64,000 nucleotides of DNA from Streptomyces sp. ISL-87. GTDB lineage: Bacteria; Actinomycetota; Actinomycetes; Streptomycetales; Streptomycetaceae. The translations under genes were made by a program, and so were the position numbers. Shown one piece after another: positions 1 to 8,575 of this stretch (position 1 is the stretch's first letter; every line of letters starts with the position of its first letter). Under the pieces are notes generated by a model that worked only from the letters and a program-made list of their open reading frames with translations, was not told the origin of the DNA and searched no databases. The stretch is from the NCBI RefSeq assembly GCF_018614095.1, contig NZ_JAGGOY010000052.1:1-64000 (forward strand), given 5' to 3'.

Positions 1-1
1 G

Positions 2-490
2 CCCCAGCCCCAGCCCCAGCCGGGCAACGCCGGCAACCCAGGTCAGACACCGCCCGTCCCGCCGCAGAACCCGCCAGTGCAGCCGCCCAACCCGCCCGGC
101 ACCCCGGCGAACCAGCTCCCCGGCGGCCCGGCGCACAACCTCACCACGAGCAGCAGCCAGGCGGTCACCGTTCCGAACCAGCTGCCGGGCGGTCCGATGT
201 ACCAGCGCCCCGGCACCAGCGGCAGCCAGGCGACCACCACGCCGAATCAGCCCAACCCCCCGGCCACGCAGGCCACCACGCGCCACCAGCCCCGTCACCA
301 GGTCCCGACCCAGCCGGCTGTCTCGCCGCGCCAGCAGCAGCTCCGGCAGCGTCTGGACCGTGGCACCCCACGGCAGCCCGGCCCGCGCCGCGTCCCGACC
401 GCGGCCCCGCGGCGGGCCAGTGACGCGTCCCTGAGCCGTAACGAGGAGCGGGAGTTGAACATCCGCCGCCGTCGGCAGCGCCGCTCATGA
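2..490 (+). CDS. C-terminal end of a proline-rich protein (5' end outside window)
   Basis: The reading frame is open from the left edge to a TGA at 488-490, so the real start lies upstream. The visible ~162 residues are almost entirely Pro/Gln/Ala/Thr-rich, with short imperfect repeats around NQLPGGP, and end in an Arg-rich tail. Low-complexity tails of this kind are common at the cytoplasmic end of VirB6/TrbL-like membrane proteins in actinobacterial conjugation clusters. Its stop overlaps the ATG of the peptidoglycan hydrolase gene (ATGA), so the two are translationally coupled. The VirB6-like identity is inferred from neighbours only. Confidence 0.55.
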   Translation, partial: PQPQPQPGNAGNPGQTPPVPPQNPPVQPPNPPGTPANQLPGGPAHNLTTSSSQAVTVPNQLPGGPMYQRPGTSGSQATTTPNQPNPPATQATTRHQPRHQVPTQPAVSPRQQQLRQRLDRGTPRQPGPRRVPTAAPRRASDASLSRNEERELNIRRRRQRRS

Positions 491-1650
491 AGAAGAAGTT
501 CAAGGGGTGGCTGGCCGGCGTCGCCGGGCTGCTCGGCCTGGCGCTCGTTCTGCTGGCCGCCGTCGCAGCCCACGTGGCAGGCCTCGGCCAGAGCGAGGCC
601 GAGGCCGCTGCGGCGGCAGCCAGCTGCCCCGCCGGCGGCCAGCCCGGCCTCGACCCGGACACTGCCGAGATAGCCCGCAAGGTCAAGGAGATGCTCGCCG
701 GGAGCGGCGACGTGAACGTCCCCGGCCTCGAAGAGCCCAAGAAGCAGATCCCCAACGCCAAGGTCATCGTCGCGACCGGCATCCAGAAGCGAGTGCCGGC
801 CCGCGGCCAGGTCGTCGCCCTGGCCACCGCTCTCCAGGAGTCCACCCTGATCAACCTCGACCACGGCGACCGCGACTCCCTGGGCCTGTTCCAGCAGCGG
901 CCCTCCCAGGGCTGGGGCACCCGCGAGCAGATCATGGACCCCGTCTACTCCTCCACCAAGTTCTACGACGGGTTGGTGAAGATAAAGGACTGGGAGCAGA
1001 TGCCCGTCACCGTGGCCGCGCAGAAGGTCCAGGCAAGCGCCTTCCCCGACGCGTACGCCAAGCACGAGCCCCTCGCGACTGCCCTCCAGCAGGCCATCGC
1101 CCCCACCCTGGGCGCCGCTCCCGTGGGCCCGATGCCGGGACAGCCCAGTCTCGGCGGCTTCGGCGGCCCGGGAAGGTGCGCCGGCCAGGGCGGCGGCAAT
1201 GTGGACTTCGGGAACATCCCGCCCGGCTCGCTGCCGGAGGGCTACCAGATCCCGGCCAATGCGCCGATGCAGGCGCAGACCGCGATCCGCTGGGCACTGG
1301 GACAGCTCGGCACCATGTACCAGTGGGGCGGCAGCTGCACGAACCCCCACGGCCCCAACCCGTCCGAGCGGTGCGACTGCTCCTCCCTGACCCAGCGCGC
1401 GTACGGAGTGGCCGGCAAGGAGATCACCCGCACCACCTACACGCAGATCAACGACGGCCACGTGGTCCCGACCAACGCGATCCAGCCGGGCGACCTGCTC
1501 TTCGCCGTCGGCTCAGCCTCCCGCCCCGAACACGTCGCCATGGCGATCGGCTACGGATACGTGGTGCACGCGCCGAAACCAGGCCGCGTCGTGGAGGTCA
1601 CCAAGCAGGCCAACCTGGGCCCGATCCTCCTGGTCGTACGCATCGTCTGA
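487..1650 (+). CDS. Bifunctional lysozyme-like / NlpC-P60 peptidoglycan hydrolase (VirB1-like)
   Basis: 387 aa. A basic N-terminus and one membrane segment (about residues 8-32) anchor it to the membrane. Residues ~90-200 resemble the lysozyme-like domain found in actinobacterial conjugation hydrolases, including LQESTLINLDHGDRDSLG and LFQQRPSQGWG. Residues ~260-387 form an NlpC/P60 domain with the catalytic Cys in CDCSSLTQRAYG (near 298) and the His in EHVAMAIGYG (near 348). Such proteins open the cell wall for the transfer channel. A 10-bp-stem hairpin follows the stop at 1660-1687. Membrane-anchored cell-wall hydrolase is well supported; the conjugation role comes from context. Confidence 0.85.
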   Translation: MKKKFKGWLAGVAGLLGLALVLLAAVAAHVAGLGQSEAEAAAAAASCPAGGQPGLDPDTAEIARKVKEMLAGSGDVNVPGLEEPKKQIPNAKVIVATGIQKRVPARGQVVALATALQESTLINLDHGDRDSLGLFQQRPSQGWGTREQIMDPVYSSTKFYDGLVKIKDWEQMPVTVAAQKVQASAFPDAYAKHEPLATALQQAIAPTLGAAPVGPMPGQPSLGGFGGPGRCAGQGGGNVDFGNIPPGSLPEGYQIPANAPMQAQTAIRWALGQLGTMYQWGGSCTNPHGPNPSERCDCSSLTQRAYGVAGKEITRTTYTQINDGHVVPTNAIQPGDLLFAVGSASRPEHVAMAIGYGYVVHAPKPGRVVEVTKQANLGPILLVVRIV

Positions 1651-1659
1651 GACGGCGGT

Positions 1660-1687
1660 GCCCGCCCCGGACGTTCTCGGGGCGGGC
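1660..1687 (+). terminator. Hairpin after the peptidoglycan hydrolase gene
   Basis: GCCCGCCCCG at 1660-1669 pairs perfectly with CGGGGCGGGC at 1678-1687 across an 8-nt loop, starting ten bases after the stop codon. There is no U tract, as is usual for Streptomyces terminators. Confidence 0.6.
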
Positions 1688-1729
1688 GCAGGCCGGCGCG
1701 ATCAGCGCTGGACACGGCCTCGGCACGGG

Positions 1730-2307
1730 TCAGTGCGGTAGTCGGCCGTCGGCGGCCTGCTCGCGGTACTTGCGTTCCCGTCGTTTGCGCAGCAGTTGCC
1801 AGGGGCGGGGGTGGTAGTCGAGGTCGCGGCGGGCCGCCTCCAGGAAGACGTGCTGCGCCGTGGTGCACTCGTCGTGGGCGGCGAGGTACTCGGCTTCGGG
1901 CAGGGTGTGGCGGGTGCCGGGCCGGTAGAAGCGGGGATGGAGGCGACCAGGTGCTCGGCGGCTGCGAGCACCGGTGTCGGGGCGGACAGCCGGACGCCGA
2001 GCAGCGCGGCGTGCACTTCGATCTGGGCCTGGGTGTAGTGCCGCCACGCCTGCTCGCGCAGGTGGTTGCGACGGGAGCGTAATCGGGGGCGGCGGATGGC
2101 TGATATGGCTGCGGCGTCACGGCGGCGGTAGTAGTAGAGGATCTGGGCGTCGGCGGCGTAGACGACGGCGTCGAGGAACCGGCGGTAGCTCTGGGCGCGG
2201 TCCTCGGCGCTGCCGACGCGAATGACGCCGACGGGACGGTAGCGGCCGAGGGCGGCTCCTGTGATGGTGCCGGCGGCACGGACGACGGCGGGGGTGAGAG
2301 GGTCCAT
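1730..2307 (-). pseudogene. Frameshifted hypothetical gene
   Basis: The frame starting at the ATG at 2307 reads as a plausible basic protein for about 125 residues (e.g. YRRFLDAVVYAADAQILYYY, HAALLGVRL) and then becomes low-quality Ser/Thr/Pro-rich sequence. In the neighbouring frame a convincing continuation (RFYRPGTRHTLPEAEYLAAH through to GRLPH) runs to a stop at 1730. The two join if one C is restored in the C-run corresponding to the four G at 1933-1936. The full product would be about 192 aa. This is either a recent inactivating indel or a homopolymer sequencing error. I do not recognise the family. Confidence 0.6.
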
Positions 2308-2418
2308 CCCGACGTTCTACAGCCGGGGCCCGGCCTGCCTGGTGGTTTCGGAGACATCGCCGAGAGATGGCTGATCATCATCTCGCGCTGCTCGTCGCCG
2401 ACCCGTCACAGTGGCGCG

Positions 2419-3051
2419 ATGGATGCAGGACTTGCCGCCGTGCTCGGCGCCACGGTCGGAGCCCTCGGCACCGGAGCGACCGGACTGGCCGCGGCTCTCC
2501 TGAGCCGCAACACGGCTCGCCACCAGGTCAAGGCCGAGAGCATGCGGGCCCTGCGGGACTCGCGCAGGGCCACCTACCTCGCCTTCGCCGAGAGGCACGA
2601 GCGCTACCTGGACCTGTTGTCCACCACGCTGACGCCCCTCGGTCGCGTCGAGCGCTTTCCGGACCAGCGTGAAGAGTGGATCGAGAAGGCACACAAGCGC
2701 TGGGACCAGGCACTGAAGTACCGGCAGAATGAGGTCCAGAAGATCCGTGTCGTCTTATCCCTGGACGCCACCCGCCCGGTGGCCGATGCCGCGCTTGAAG
2801 TGACAGAGAAGTGCACCCTTCTCAGCGGCGCAACCCGCCACGCCATCGAGGCCCTCAAGGGCCAGGCCTTGGACACCGGCCCCATCACGCCGCCGCTGCC
2901 GGGCTACATCGAGCTACTGGCGGAAGCTGGACTGGACCCCGCGGCGCCCGACCTCCATGTTCTCCAGGGCCGCGCGCAGGACGCGTACAAAGCTTTCCTA
3001 CGGACTGCGGCCGACGCCGTCGGGGAGAACGGGCTCCTCCCCTCAGGCTGA
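2419..3051 (+). CDS. Hypothetical membrane-anchored coiled-coil protein (paralogue 1)
   Basis: 210 aa. The N-terminus (MDAGLAAVLGATVGALGTGA) is a single Gly/Ala-rich membrane segment. It is followed by a long charged, helical region rich in Arg, Glu and Lys that looks like a coiled coil or four-helix bundle. The next gene (3263-3817) has the same architecture and a closely similar N-terminus, so the two are tandem paralogues. I recognise no catalytic motif. Confidence 0.65.
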   Translation: MDAGLAAVLGATVGALGTGATGLAAALLSRNTARHQVKAESMRALRDSRRATYLAFAERHERYLDLLSTTLTPLGRVERFPDQREEWIEKAHKRWDQALKYRQNEVQKIRVVLSLDATRPVADAALEVTEKCTLLSGATRHAIEALKGQALDTGPITPPLPGYIELLAEAGLDPAAPDLHVLQGRAQDAYKAFLRTAADAVGENGLLPSG

Positions 3052-3262
3052 CGGCAAGCACGGTTCAGCCCTGGCGGCGTCGCTGACGGGGATGTGGCTG
3101 GCGAGCCGTCTTCGGGGAAGTGAACTGAGCCACAGGCGTCGCTCAGATGTGCTGCGACTGCGCGGATCTGTTGGGACGCTACACCGGGCGTATTGGTATG
3201 GCTCCCTGCTCCGTTCAGCTGCTGGTCGAGCAAACAGTGCCGCTCTTGGAGATGCTAGATGC

Positions 3263-3817
3263 GTGGATCAAGGAATTGCGGCGGTGCTCGGTGCAGCTGT
3301 CGGCTTTGCCGGAGGTTTGATCACGGCAGCCCTCACAGTGTGGACAACGCGATGGCAGGTGAAACGGCAGGCCGCTGATGCGCACTGGCAGTGGCGACGG
3401 CAGCAGCGTCGAGAAGCCTACGCTGGCCTGTTGCTGGCCGAAGAGGGCGCCAGGAATGCTCTGTTCACACTTGACGTGCAGTTGGCAAGTGGAGTGCCCT
3501 CCGGGGATCTCGTGGCGCCCCTCAATGCGGTTCCTCCTGCGCTTCGGGAGTTGGATCAGGCCGTGGCAAGGGTCACGCTTGAGGGGCCGACACCCGTCAG
3601 GAGGGCCGCAATCGCCGTTGGTCAGACATACACGGAGTATCACCAGGCCCTGCTGGTTTGGGCGAGGGCGCAGGCAACCCATACGGCCGACAGCGCTGCG
3701 CGTTCAGAAGCGGAAGATGCGAAGGCCGTTGGCCACTCAGCCCACATCCGCTTCCTGAGAGAGTCGATTACATTGCTGGCCGCCCTGCCCACCGAGTCGC
3801 AGGAAGACGATTTGTAG
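3263..3817 (+). CDS. Hypothetical membrane-anchored coiled-coil protein (paralogue 2)
   Basis: 184 aa from a GTG at 3263. The frame is open further upstream, but the upstream residues do not look coding, and the N-terminus from this GTG (VDQGIAAVLGAAVGFAGG) aligns directly with MDAGLAAVLGATVGALGT of the preceding gene, which fixes the start. One N-terminal membrane segment is followed by a charged helical part (RWQVKRQAADAHWQWRRQQR). Codon use is less GC-rich at third positions than in neighbouring plasmid genes, suggesting acquisition or weak expression. Function unknown. Confidence 0.62.
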   Translation: MDQGIAAVLGAAVGFAGGLITAALTVWTTRWQVKRQAADAHWQWRRQQRREAYAGLLLAEEGARNALFTLDVQLASGVPSGDLVAPLNAVPPALRELDQAVARVTLEGPTPVRRAAIAVGQTYTEYHQALLVWARAQATHTADSAARSEAEDAKAVGHSAHIRFLRESITLLAALPTESQEDDL

Positions 3818-4171
3818 CAGTTGGTCGTGTCGGATCTGAACCCACGGGACCCCTCACTCTGCCGATCAGATCGATTGGGACTCGGTCACTTTCACTGAGA
3901 ACGGACACCGGAAGCTCGAACCCGTGGCCGTCCGCTCGACAGGCGGGCGTTCTGGCGACTGCCTTGGGTGAGACGGCGACTGAGTTCGTTGAGAACGGAC
4001 AGTCCCGGCCGAACCAGCCCCCTTCAATCGTCAAGGGATGGCAAAGCATTGGGGCACGGTGTCTGGATCGGCCGCGAATTCTTACTTGGTCCAGGTGAAG
4101 GGCTTCTTCCACCACCCTGGAGGCACCGTGCACCACTCCGCCCCGTCCCGGCCGACCTCGGTCCGGCCGAC
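3818..4171. other. Gene-free stretch with a tRNA-like fragment and a direct repeat
   Basis: No convincing gene. TGAGAACGGACA occurs at 3896-3907 and again at 3990-4001. On the minus strand around 3829-3850 the text GTGGGTTCAGATCCGAC resembles a tRNA T-arm, but no complete cloverleaf can be assembled. The stretch separates the hypothetical genes from the conjugation ATPase operon, so it may be a scar of an insertion between parts of the transfer region. Confidence 0.35.
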
Positions 4172-4633
4172 ATGAGCCTCCCGGACCTGCCAGTTGACGA
4201 GCTCCTCGCCCAGCTCCAGGCCGTCCTGAGCGCGGCCGCACCGTACCTCGTCGCCCTCGGCGTTCTCGGGGCGGCGGTCTGGGTGTGGTGGACGATCCGG
4301 CGCGCGGCGCTCGTCCGGGAAGCGCTCGCCGACCGGGTCCAGGTCGAGGTGGTCCCGACCAGCACGTTCGACCCCGGTGAAGGGGAAGTCGGCCGCTGGG
4401 CCCGCCAGCTCGGGCGCGTGCACTACGCCGCCGACGGTGTCCCGGCCCGCGGATCGGCGGTGCGCCTGCGGTACACCGCCTTGGAGGGCAAGATGCGCTG
4501 CTACATCGAGGGCCCGGCCGCTGCGGCCGCGATCCTGAACATGCCCGGCTTCGCCGAGGTCGAGGTCCGCACCCAGCACGGCCAGGCCGACATCCGACCC
4601 GTCCGCTTCAACGGCCCGGGAGGAACGCCGTGA
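4172..4633 (+). CDS. Single-pass membrane protein preceding the VirD4-like ATPase
   Basis: 153 aa from the ATG at 4172. One membrane segment lies at about residues 18-40 (YLVALGVLGAAVWVWW), followed by a soluble domain with VQVEVVPTSTFDPGEGEVG. The GTG of the coupling-protein gene overlaps its stop (GTGA at 4630-4633). In actinobacterial conjugation loci a small membrane protein often sits directly before the VirD4/TraD-like ATPase and probably supplies its membrane anchor, since the ATPase here shows no clear membrane segment. No strong ribosome site is seen before the ATG, so the start is provisional. Confidence 0.65.
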   Translation: MSLPDLPVDELLAQLQAVLSAAAPYLVALGVLGAAVWVWWTIRRAALVREALADRVQVEVVPTSTFDPGEGEVGRWARQLGRVHYAADGVPARGSAVRLRYTALEGKMRCYIEGPAAAAAILNMPGFAEVEVRTQHGQADIRPVRFNGPGGTP

Positions 4634-6804
4634 CCGCCGTCATCTCCCTCGCCAAGCCGGCGCAGGTGACCACCGCACCGGCGAGCGCGCGCCGGTACGT
4701 GCAGCGCGCCGAGCTCACCCTGGGCCTGCCCGACTACAAGGCCCTGGCCTCCCTTGGCCTGAGCCCCGACCCGCTCCAGCAGCTGGCCGCGGCCATGGCC
4801 TCCGTGCGTACTGAGGACGGGGAGCAGGCCGAAGCGGTCTTCGACCTGGTCCCCGTGTCCGAGCAGCGCCTGGCCCGCCGCCGGCGCCGCCTGATGGCCC
4901 GGGCCGCCCGCCGGGGCCCGTCCGCGTACGGCGAGCGCCTCACCGGTGGCCTCGGCGGAGGCGGCTTCTGGGGTTCGGCGACCTCCGCTTGGTCCGGCGG
5001 TGCCGGCGCTTCCAACCGATCCGAGCGGATCCCGCGGCAGACCGACCTGCGCGACGGCGTCGGCAAGCTCGAACCGTCCGCCGGGGCGGTGTTCGCCGTG
5101 CAGATCCTGCTACGCACCGAGGCTGCCCACCCGCAGCTTGCCCTGGCCCGGATGCACCAGCTGATCGCCGCGCTGTCGATGACCTCGGGGGAGAACTACC
5201 TCAAGGCCCGCCGGCCCCGACGATGGGCGATCGGCAAGTTCGAGCGCCGGTTCGCGAGCGGGGAGTTCGCCCCTCATCGCCGGCAGTGGCTGACGGTGCC
5301 CGAGTTGGCCGGATGGCTCAAGCCGCCGACGGCGAAGTGCACTGCCTCCAGCGTGGTCCGCACCGGGGGCCTGGTCCCGCCGGCCCCGGCCGACCTTCCC
5401 GTCTACACCGGGCAGCACGACTTGATCCCGCTCGGCGCCGTGGTCTACCCCGACGGCCGCGAGCGGATCGCCGGCGCCCGGGTGCAGGACCTCCTCTTCG
5501 GCCTCCAGCTCGGCAAGTCCGGCCACGGCAAGACCGAAGAAGCCCTCGTGCAGTGCATCGCGATGGCCCACTCCGGCTACGGCTGCTGGTTCCTCGACCC
5601 GCACGGCGAGGGCTGGGCCCGCGCGAAGCCCTACCTCGCGCACCCGGAGATTCTCGACCGGCTCTGGGAGATCAACCTCGCCAAGGCCGACCCGGACCAG
5701 CCCGTCGTCTCCTGGAACCCCCTGTCGATGGAGGGCCGCACCCTTTCCGACGTCCAGGACATCGTCCGCTCCGTCACCGAGGGCATCGCCGCGGCACAGG
5801 ACTGGGGCGACAACGCGCCCCGCGCCCGGACCATCCTCGCCCGCGCCTCCCAGGCGCTGGCCCTGCTCAACCTCCAGGCCGTCCAGGCCGGGCACCCCGA
5901 GGCGCAGTGCACCCTCTTCCAGCTGCGCACCTGGCTCACCGACGAGGACTGGCGCGAGGGGCTCCTGCGCAAGCTCCCGGACCGCGTCCGCGCGTACTGG
6001 GAGACCACCTTCCCCAAGCTCGGCCCGGACGCGGTGCCGACCGTCACCTACGCCATCGACCGCCTCGACACCAGCCAGTCCCTCCAGGGCTTCTTCGGCA
6101 GCCCGCGCTCCGCGTACGACGTCCGGCACGCCATGGACACCGGCAAGGTCGTCTTCGTCTGCCCGTCCGGCAGCGAGAGCGACGCCCTGGTCAGCTGCCT
6201 GCTCATCCACGACCTGCACCGCGCCGGCCTATCCCGGCAGGACACCCCGCGCGAGCAGCGGAAGACCTTCTGGGCCTGGGGTGACGAGCTCACCGCCCTC
6301 GACTCCTCCAGCAAGGGGTTCCTCGCCGCCATCGCCGAGCAGCTGCGCAAGTACGAGGTCCGCTTCATCGGCATGACGCAGATGGTGCTCCGGCTCTCCG
6401 CCATCACCCGCCAGGCCCTCCTGCAGAACCAGTCCTGGCTGTCGACCTGCGCCGCGGACTACGACGAGGCGGCCTTCGTCGCCAAACGGTGGAACGGCCA
6501 CGTGTCCCCGGAGACGATCACCGAGCTGCCGAAGTACCACTACGTGATGTCCGTGAACCTCAACGGCGCCCGGACCACGCCCTTCCGGGTCCGCGGCCTG
6601 CCCGTGGACGAGGTCTTCGCGCACTACGACAACCCGGCCGGCGTCCCCGCCCTCGACCAGGCGATCGACAGCAACCTCAACCGCCGCCCCCTCGGCGACA
6701 TCCTCGCCGACCTGGAAGAGCTCGACGCCGTCGTCCTCGCCCACCACACCGGCCGGCGCCCCGGCGGCCCGAGCGCCGGCGACCCCACCAGCGTCATCGA
6801 CTAG
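4630..6804 (+). CDS. VirD4/TraD-like conjugative coupling ATPase
   Basis: 724 aa. Residues ~50-240 form an N-terminal domain. The Walker A motif GKSGHGKTEE is near residue 294 and a Walker B-like strand with acidic end (FWAWGDELTAL) near 546. The following section (FIGMTQMVLRLSAITRQALL, then the threonine/arginine region RTTPFRVRGLP) matches VirD4/TraG-type proteins with a TraM-recognition-like region. Such ATPases bring plasmid DNA to the secretion channel. The gene is coupled to the membrane protein upstream and followed 17 nt later by a replication-relaxation gene, a common plasmid order. Soluble form and gene order suggest the membrane anchor is encoded separately. Confidence 0.8.
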   Translation: MTAVISLAKPAQVTTAPASARRYVQRAELTLGLPDYKALASLGLSPDPLQQLAAAMASVRTEDGEQAEAVFDLVPVSEQRLARRRRRLMARAARRGPSAYGERLTGGLGGGGFWGSATSAWSGGAGASNRSERIPRQTDLRDGVGKLEPSAGAVFAVQILLRTEAAHPQLALARMHQLIAALSMTSGENYLKARRPRRWAIGKFERRFASGEFAPHRRQWLTVPELAGWLKPPTAKCTASSVVRTGGLVPPAPADLPVYTGQHDLIPLGAVVYPDGRERIAGARVQDLLFGLQLGKSGHGKTEEALVQCIAMAHSGYGCWFLDPHGEGWARAKPYLAHPEILDRLWEINLAKADPDQPVVSWNPLSMEGRTLSDVQDIVRSVTEGIAAAQDWGDNAPRARTILARASQALALLNLQAVQAGHPEAQCTLFQLRTWLTDEDWREGLLRKLPDRVRAYWETTFPKLGPDAVPTVTYAIDRLDTSQSLQGFFGSPRSAYDVRHAMDTGKVVFVCPSGSESDALVSCLLIHDLHRAGLSRQDTPREQRKTFWAWGDELTALDSSSKGFLAAIAEQLRKYEVRFIGMTQMVLRLSAITRQALLQNQSWLSTCAADYDEAAFVAKRWNGHVSPETITELPKYHYVMSVNLNGARTTPFRVRGLPVDEVFAHYDNPAGVPALDQAIDSNLNRRPLGDILADLEELDAVVLAHHTGRRPGGPSAGDPTSVID

Positions 6805-6821
6805 AAGAAGGGGAGCACCCC

Positions 6822-7769
6822 ATGCCCTACCCGCACTCCGCCCCCACCGGGCTGGGCCAGGTCGCCCAGCAGGCCGCCCAGGTCCTCTACCAGCACCGTC
6901 TCGTCTCCACGATGCAGCTTCACCGGCTCGTCACCCCGCACCACACCCGCTCCGAGTTCCTGCGCCGCCAGCTTCACACCCTGCGCCAGGCCGGCTTCGC
7001 CGAGGCCGTAGGACGGCGCAGCGCCGGCCAGACCCAGCTCCTGTGGTGGCTGACGGAGAAGGGGGCGCAGTCCGTCGAGGCCGTGGGCCTGCTCCAGCCG
7101 CGCGCGTACCGGATGAGCCAGGAGGCCGCGCTCGGCCCGCTCCAAGAGCACACCCTCGCGGTCGTCGAGACCGGAGCGGCGTTCGTCGAGCACGCGCGCC
7201 GCCTCGGCCACGAGTGCGGTCCCCTGGACTGGTCGCCCGAGATCGCCCACTACTACCGCGACGAAGCCCGACCCGGGGAGGAGCTGTGCCTCGTCCCGGA
7301 CGCCGTCCTCAACTACGTCCACAGCGTGGGCAAGCAGCGCACCCTGCTCACGTTCTTCGTGGAGGTCGACCGCACCCAGATGACGATCGCCCGCCTCGCG
7401 CAGAAACTACACGCGTACGCCGCCTACCACGAGTACGCGCCCCAGCCCCAGACGGCCAAGGGAACCCGCGGGCCCCGGCGCCAGGCCGCGATGCCGGCCT
7501 GGCGTTACCGGTACCCGGTCTTCCCCCGGCTCCTGCTCGTGCTGACGGGAGCCTCCGAGGACCGCCTCGCCCGCCGGATCGCCGACCTGCGCAGTCTCGC
7601 CGCCAGCGACCCCGCACTCGCCTCCACCGCACTGCGGGCCGGCGTCACCACCCTCGACCAGCTCCGCACCCGCGGCCCCTTCGAACCGATCTTCACCCCA
7701 GTTCTCGGGGCTGCCGACACCTTCGACGCGTGGCTCCGCTCCGCCACCGCCTCCTCCGCCGCCGCCTGA
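6822..7769 (+). CDS. Replication-relaxation family protein
   Basis: 315 aa from the ATG at 6822, preceded by a good ribosome site (GAAGAAGGGGAGC). The N-terminal ~90 residues look like a winged helix (VSTMQLHRLVTPHHTRSEFL, then LWWLTEKGAQ). The middle carries the acidic/aromatic features of the replication-relaxation family (ELCLVPDAVLNY, LLTFFVEVDRTQMTIARLAQ) that can be read as a nuclease-like core. Members of this family sit beside coupling ATPases on actinobacterial plasmids and are thought to act in plasmid replication or transfer initiation. The assignment to the family is solid; its precise activity is not established. Confidence 0.8.
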   Translation: MPYPHSAPTGLGQVAQQAAQVLYQHRLVSTMQLHRLVTPHHTRSEFLRRQLHTLRQAGFAEAVGRRSAGQTQLLWWLTEKGAQSVEAVGLLQPRAYRMSQEAALGPLQEHTLAVVETGAAFVEHARRLGHECGPLDWSPEIAHYYRDEARPGEELCLVPDAVLNYVHSVGKQRTLLTFFVEVDRTQMTIARLAQKLHAYAAYHEYAPQPQTAKGTRGPRRQAAMPAWRYRYPVFPRLLLVLTGASEDRLARRIADLRSLAASDPALASTALRAGVTTLDQLRTRGPFEPIFTPVLGAADTFDAWLRSATASSAAA

Positions 7770-7912
7770 CTGCGGGCGGCGGTGAGACGGCCGTACGAAC
7801 ACGTCGGGCCGGCAGGCGGCCTGGGCTCCCAGCACGGTCGAGTCCCGAAGTATGCCGCTGGGGTTCGATCGGGGCAGTCGTGAAAGTCCGGCAGGTCAGA
7901 GCAGTCGGGGGT

Positions 7913-8293
7913 TCAGGAGTTGAGGTCCAGGACGCGGACAGGCTCTCCCTCCCACCGTTTGGGGGCGGTGGTGGCGACGATGGCGCCGTCGGGCCGGTCG
8001 GCTGTCGGCTGTGCAGCGTGCTGCGCGTGGGCCTGGGCCCAGGTTTCCTGCCGGGCGACGGCCAGGGCGGCAGGTAGGTCGAGGTCCAGGACGGTGATTC
8101 CAGGCAGGGCGGCCAGGTGCTCGGCGGTGCCGGGGCGTGTTCGGTCGGCTTCCACGAGGGCGCATGTGGGTGCGTAGAGGTACCAGCCGACTTCGGCATG
8201 GGCGCGATGGATCAGGCGGGAGGCGAGGACGTTCCCGGCGCCGGCGGCCGTCATCGCGGTCTCATCCAGGACGATGTGCATGGCGTCGGTCAC
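7913..8293 (-). CDS. PIN-like toxin (VapC-like)
   Basis: 126 aa if started at the GTG at 8293, which overlaps the antitoxin stop (GTGA). An ATG at 8281 is an alternative. The acidic residues expected of a PIN RNase are visible in order: Asp in MHIVLDETA, Glu in CALVEADRTRPG, and Asp in RPDGAIVATTAP. Size and coupling to an upstream ribbon-helix-helix gene fit a VapBC-like toxin-antitoxin pair. The toxin would cut RNA when freed from antitoxin. It is a diverged PIN domain, so activity is inferred. Confidence 0.7.
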   Translation of the reverse strand: MTDAMHIVLDETAMTAAGAGNVLASRLIHRAHAEVGWYLYAPTCALVEADRTRPGTAEHLAALPGITVLDLDLPAALAVARQETWAQAHAQHAAQPTADRPDGAIVATTAPKRWEGEPVRVLDLNS

Positions 8294-8547
8294 CGGCGTT
8301 GCACCTGTGCAAGGCGGCGGTCCAGTTCGTCGTCCAGGTCGGCCTCCTCGGTGGCCGTGGGCGCGTAGCCGGTCCATGACTTCAGGGCGGCCTTCGCCCT
8401 CTCGGCCCGCTCCGCCCGTTCGGCGGGGGTCAGCATGGTGTCCGCAAGCCGAGCCAGGTAGGCGCGTAGGGACAAGCCCTCCTCGGCCGCCATAGCGGCC
8501 AAGCGGTCGCGGGCTTCCTCGGGGATTCTCACATTGGCATCAGGCAT
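8290..8547 (-). CDS. Ribbon-helix-helix antitoxin (VapB-like)
   Basis: 85 aa. The N-terminal strand and helices (NVRIPEEARDRLAAMAAEEG, LSLRAYLARLADTML) are typical of ribbon-helix-helix antitoxins such as those paired with PIN toxins; the C-terminal half would wrap the toxin. The start ATG at 8545-8547 follows AAGGAG at ideal spacing. Its stop overlaps the toxin start. A 30-bp perfect palindrome lies about 30-60 nt upstream and is the likely autoregulatory operator. Confidence 0.75.
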   Translation of the reverse strand: MPDANVRIPEEARDRLAAMAAEEGLSLRAYLARLADTMLTPAERAERAERAKAALKSWTGYAPTATEEADLDDELDRRLAQVQRR

Positions 8548-8575
8548 CTCAGTGCTCCTTCCCATAGGGTCAGGG

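Noticed and set aside
165..1461. Long minus-strand open frames across the hydrolase gene
   Set aside because: They are antisense shadows produced by high GC; residue content is Arg/Gly/Ala-rich without domains, and the plus-strand gene has clear catalytic motifs.
3829..3885. Functional tRNA gene on the minus strand
   Set aside because: Only a T-arm-like text is present; acceptor and anticodon stems cannot be formed.
5110..6219. Long minus-strand frame (369 codons) under the VirD4-like gene
   Set aside because: It reads as repetitive Gly/Val/Glu-rich text, typical of the antisense of a GC-rich gene, and the plus strand has Walker motifs.
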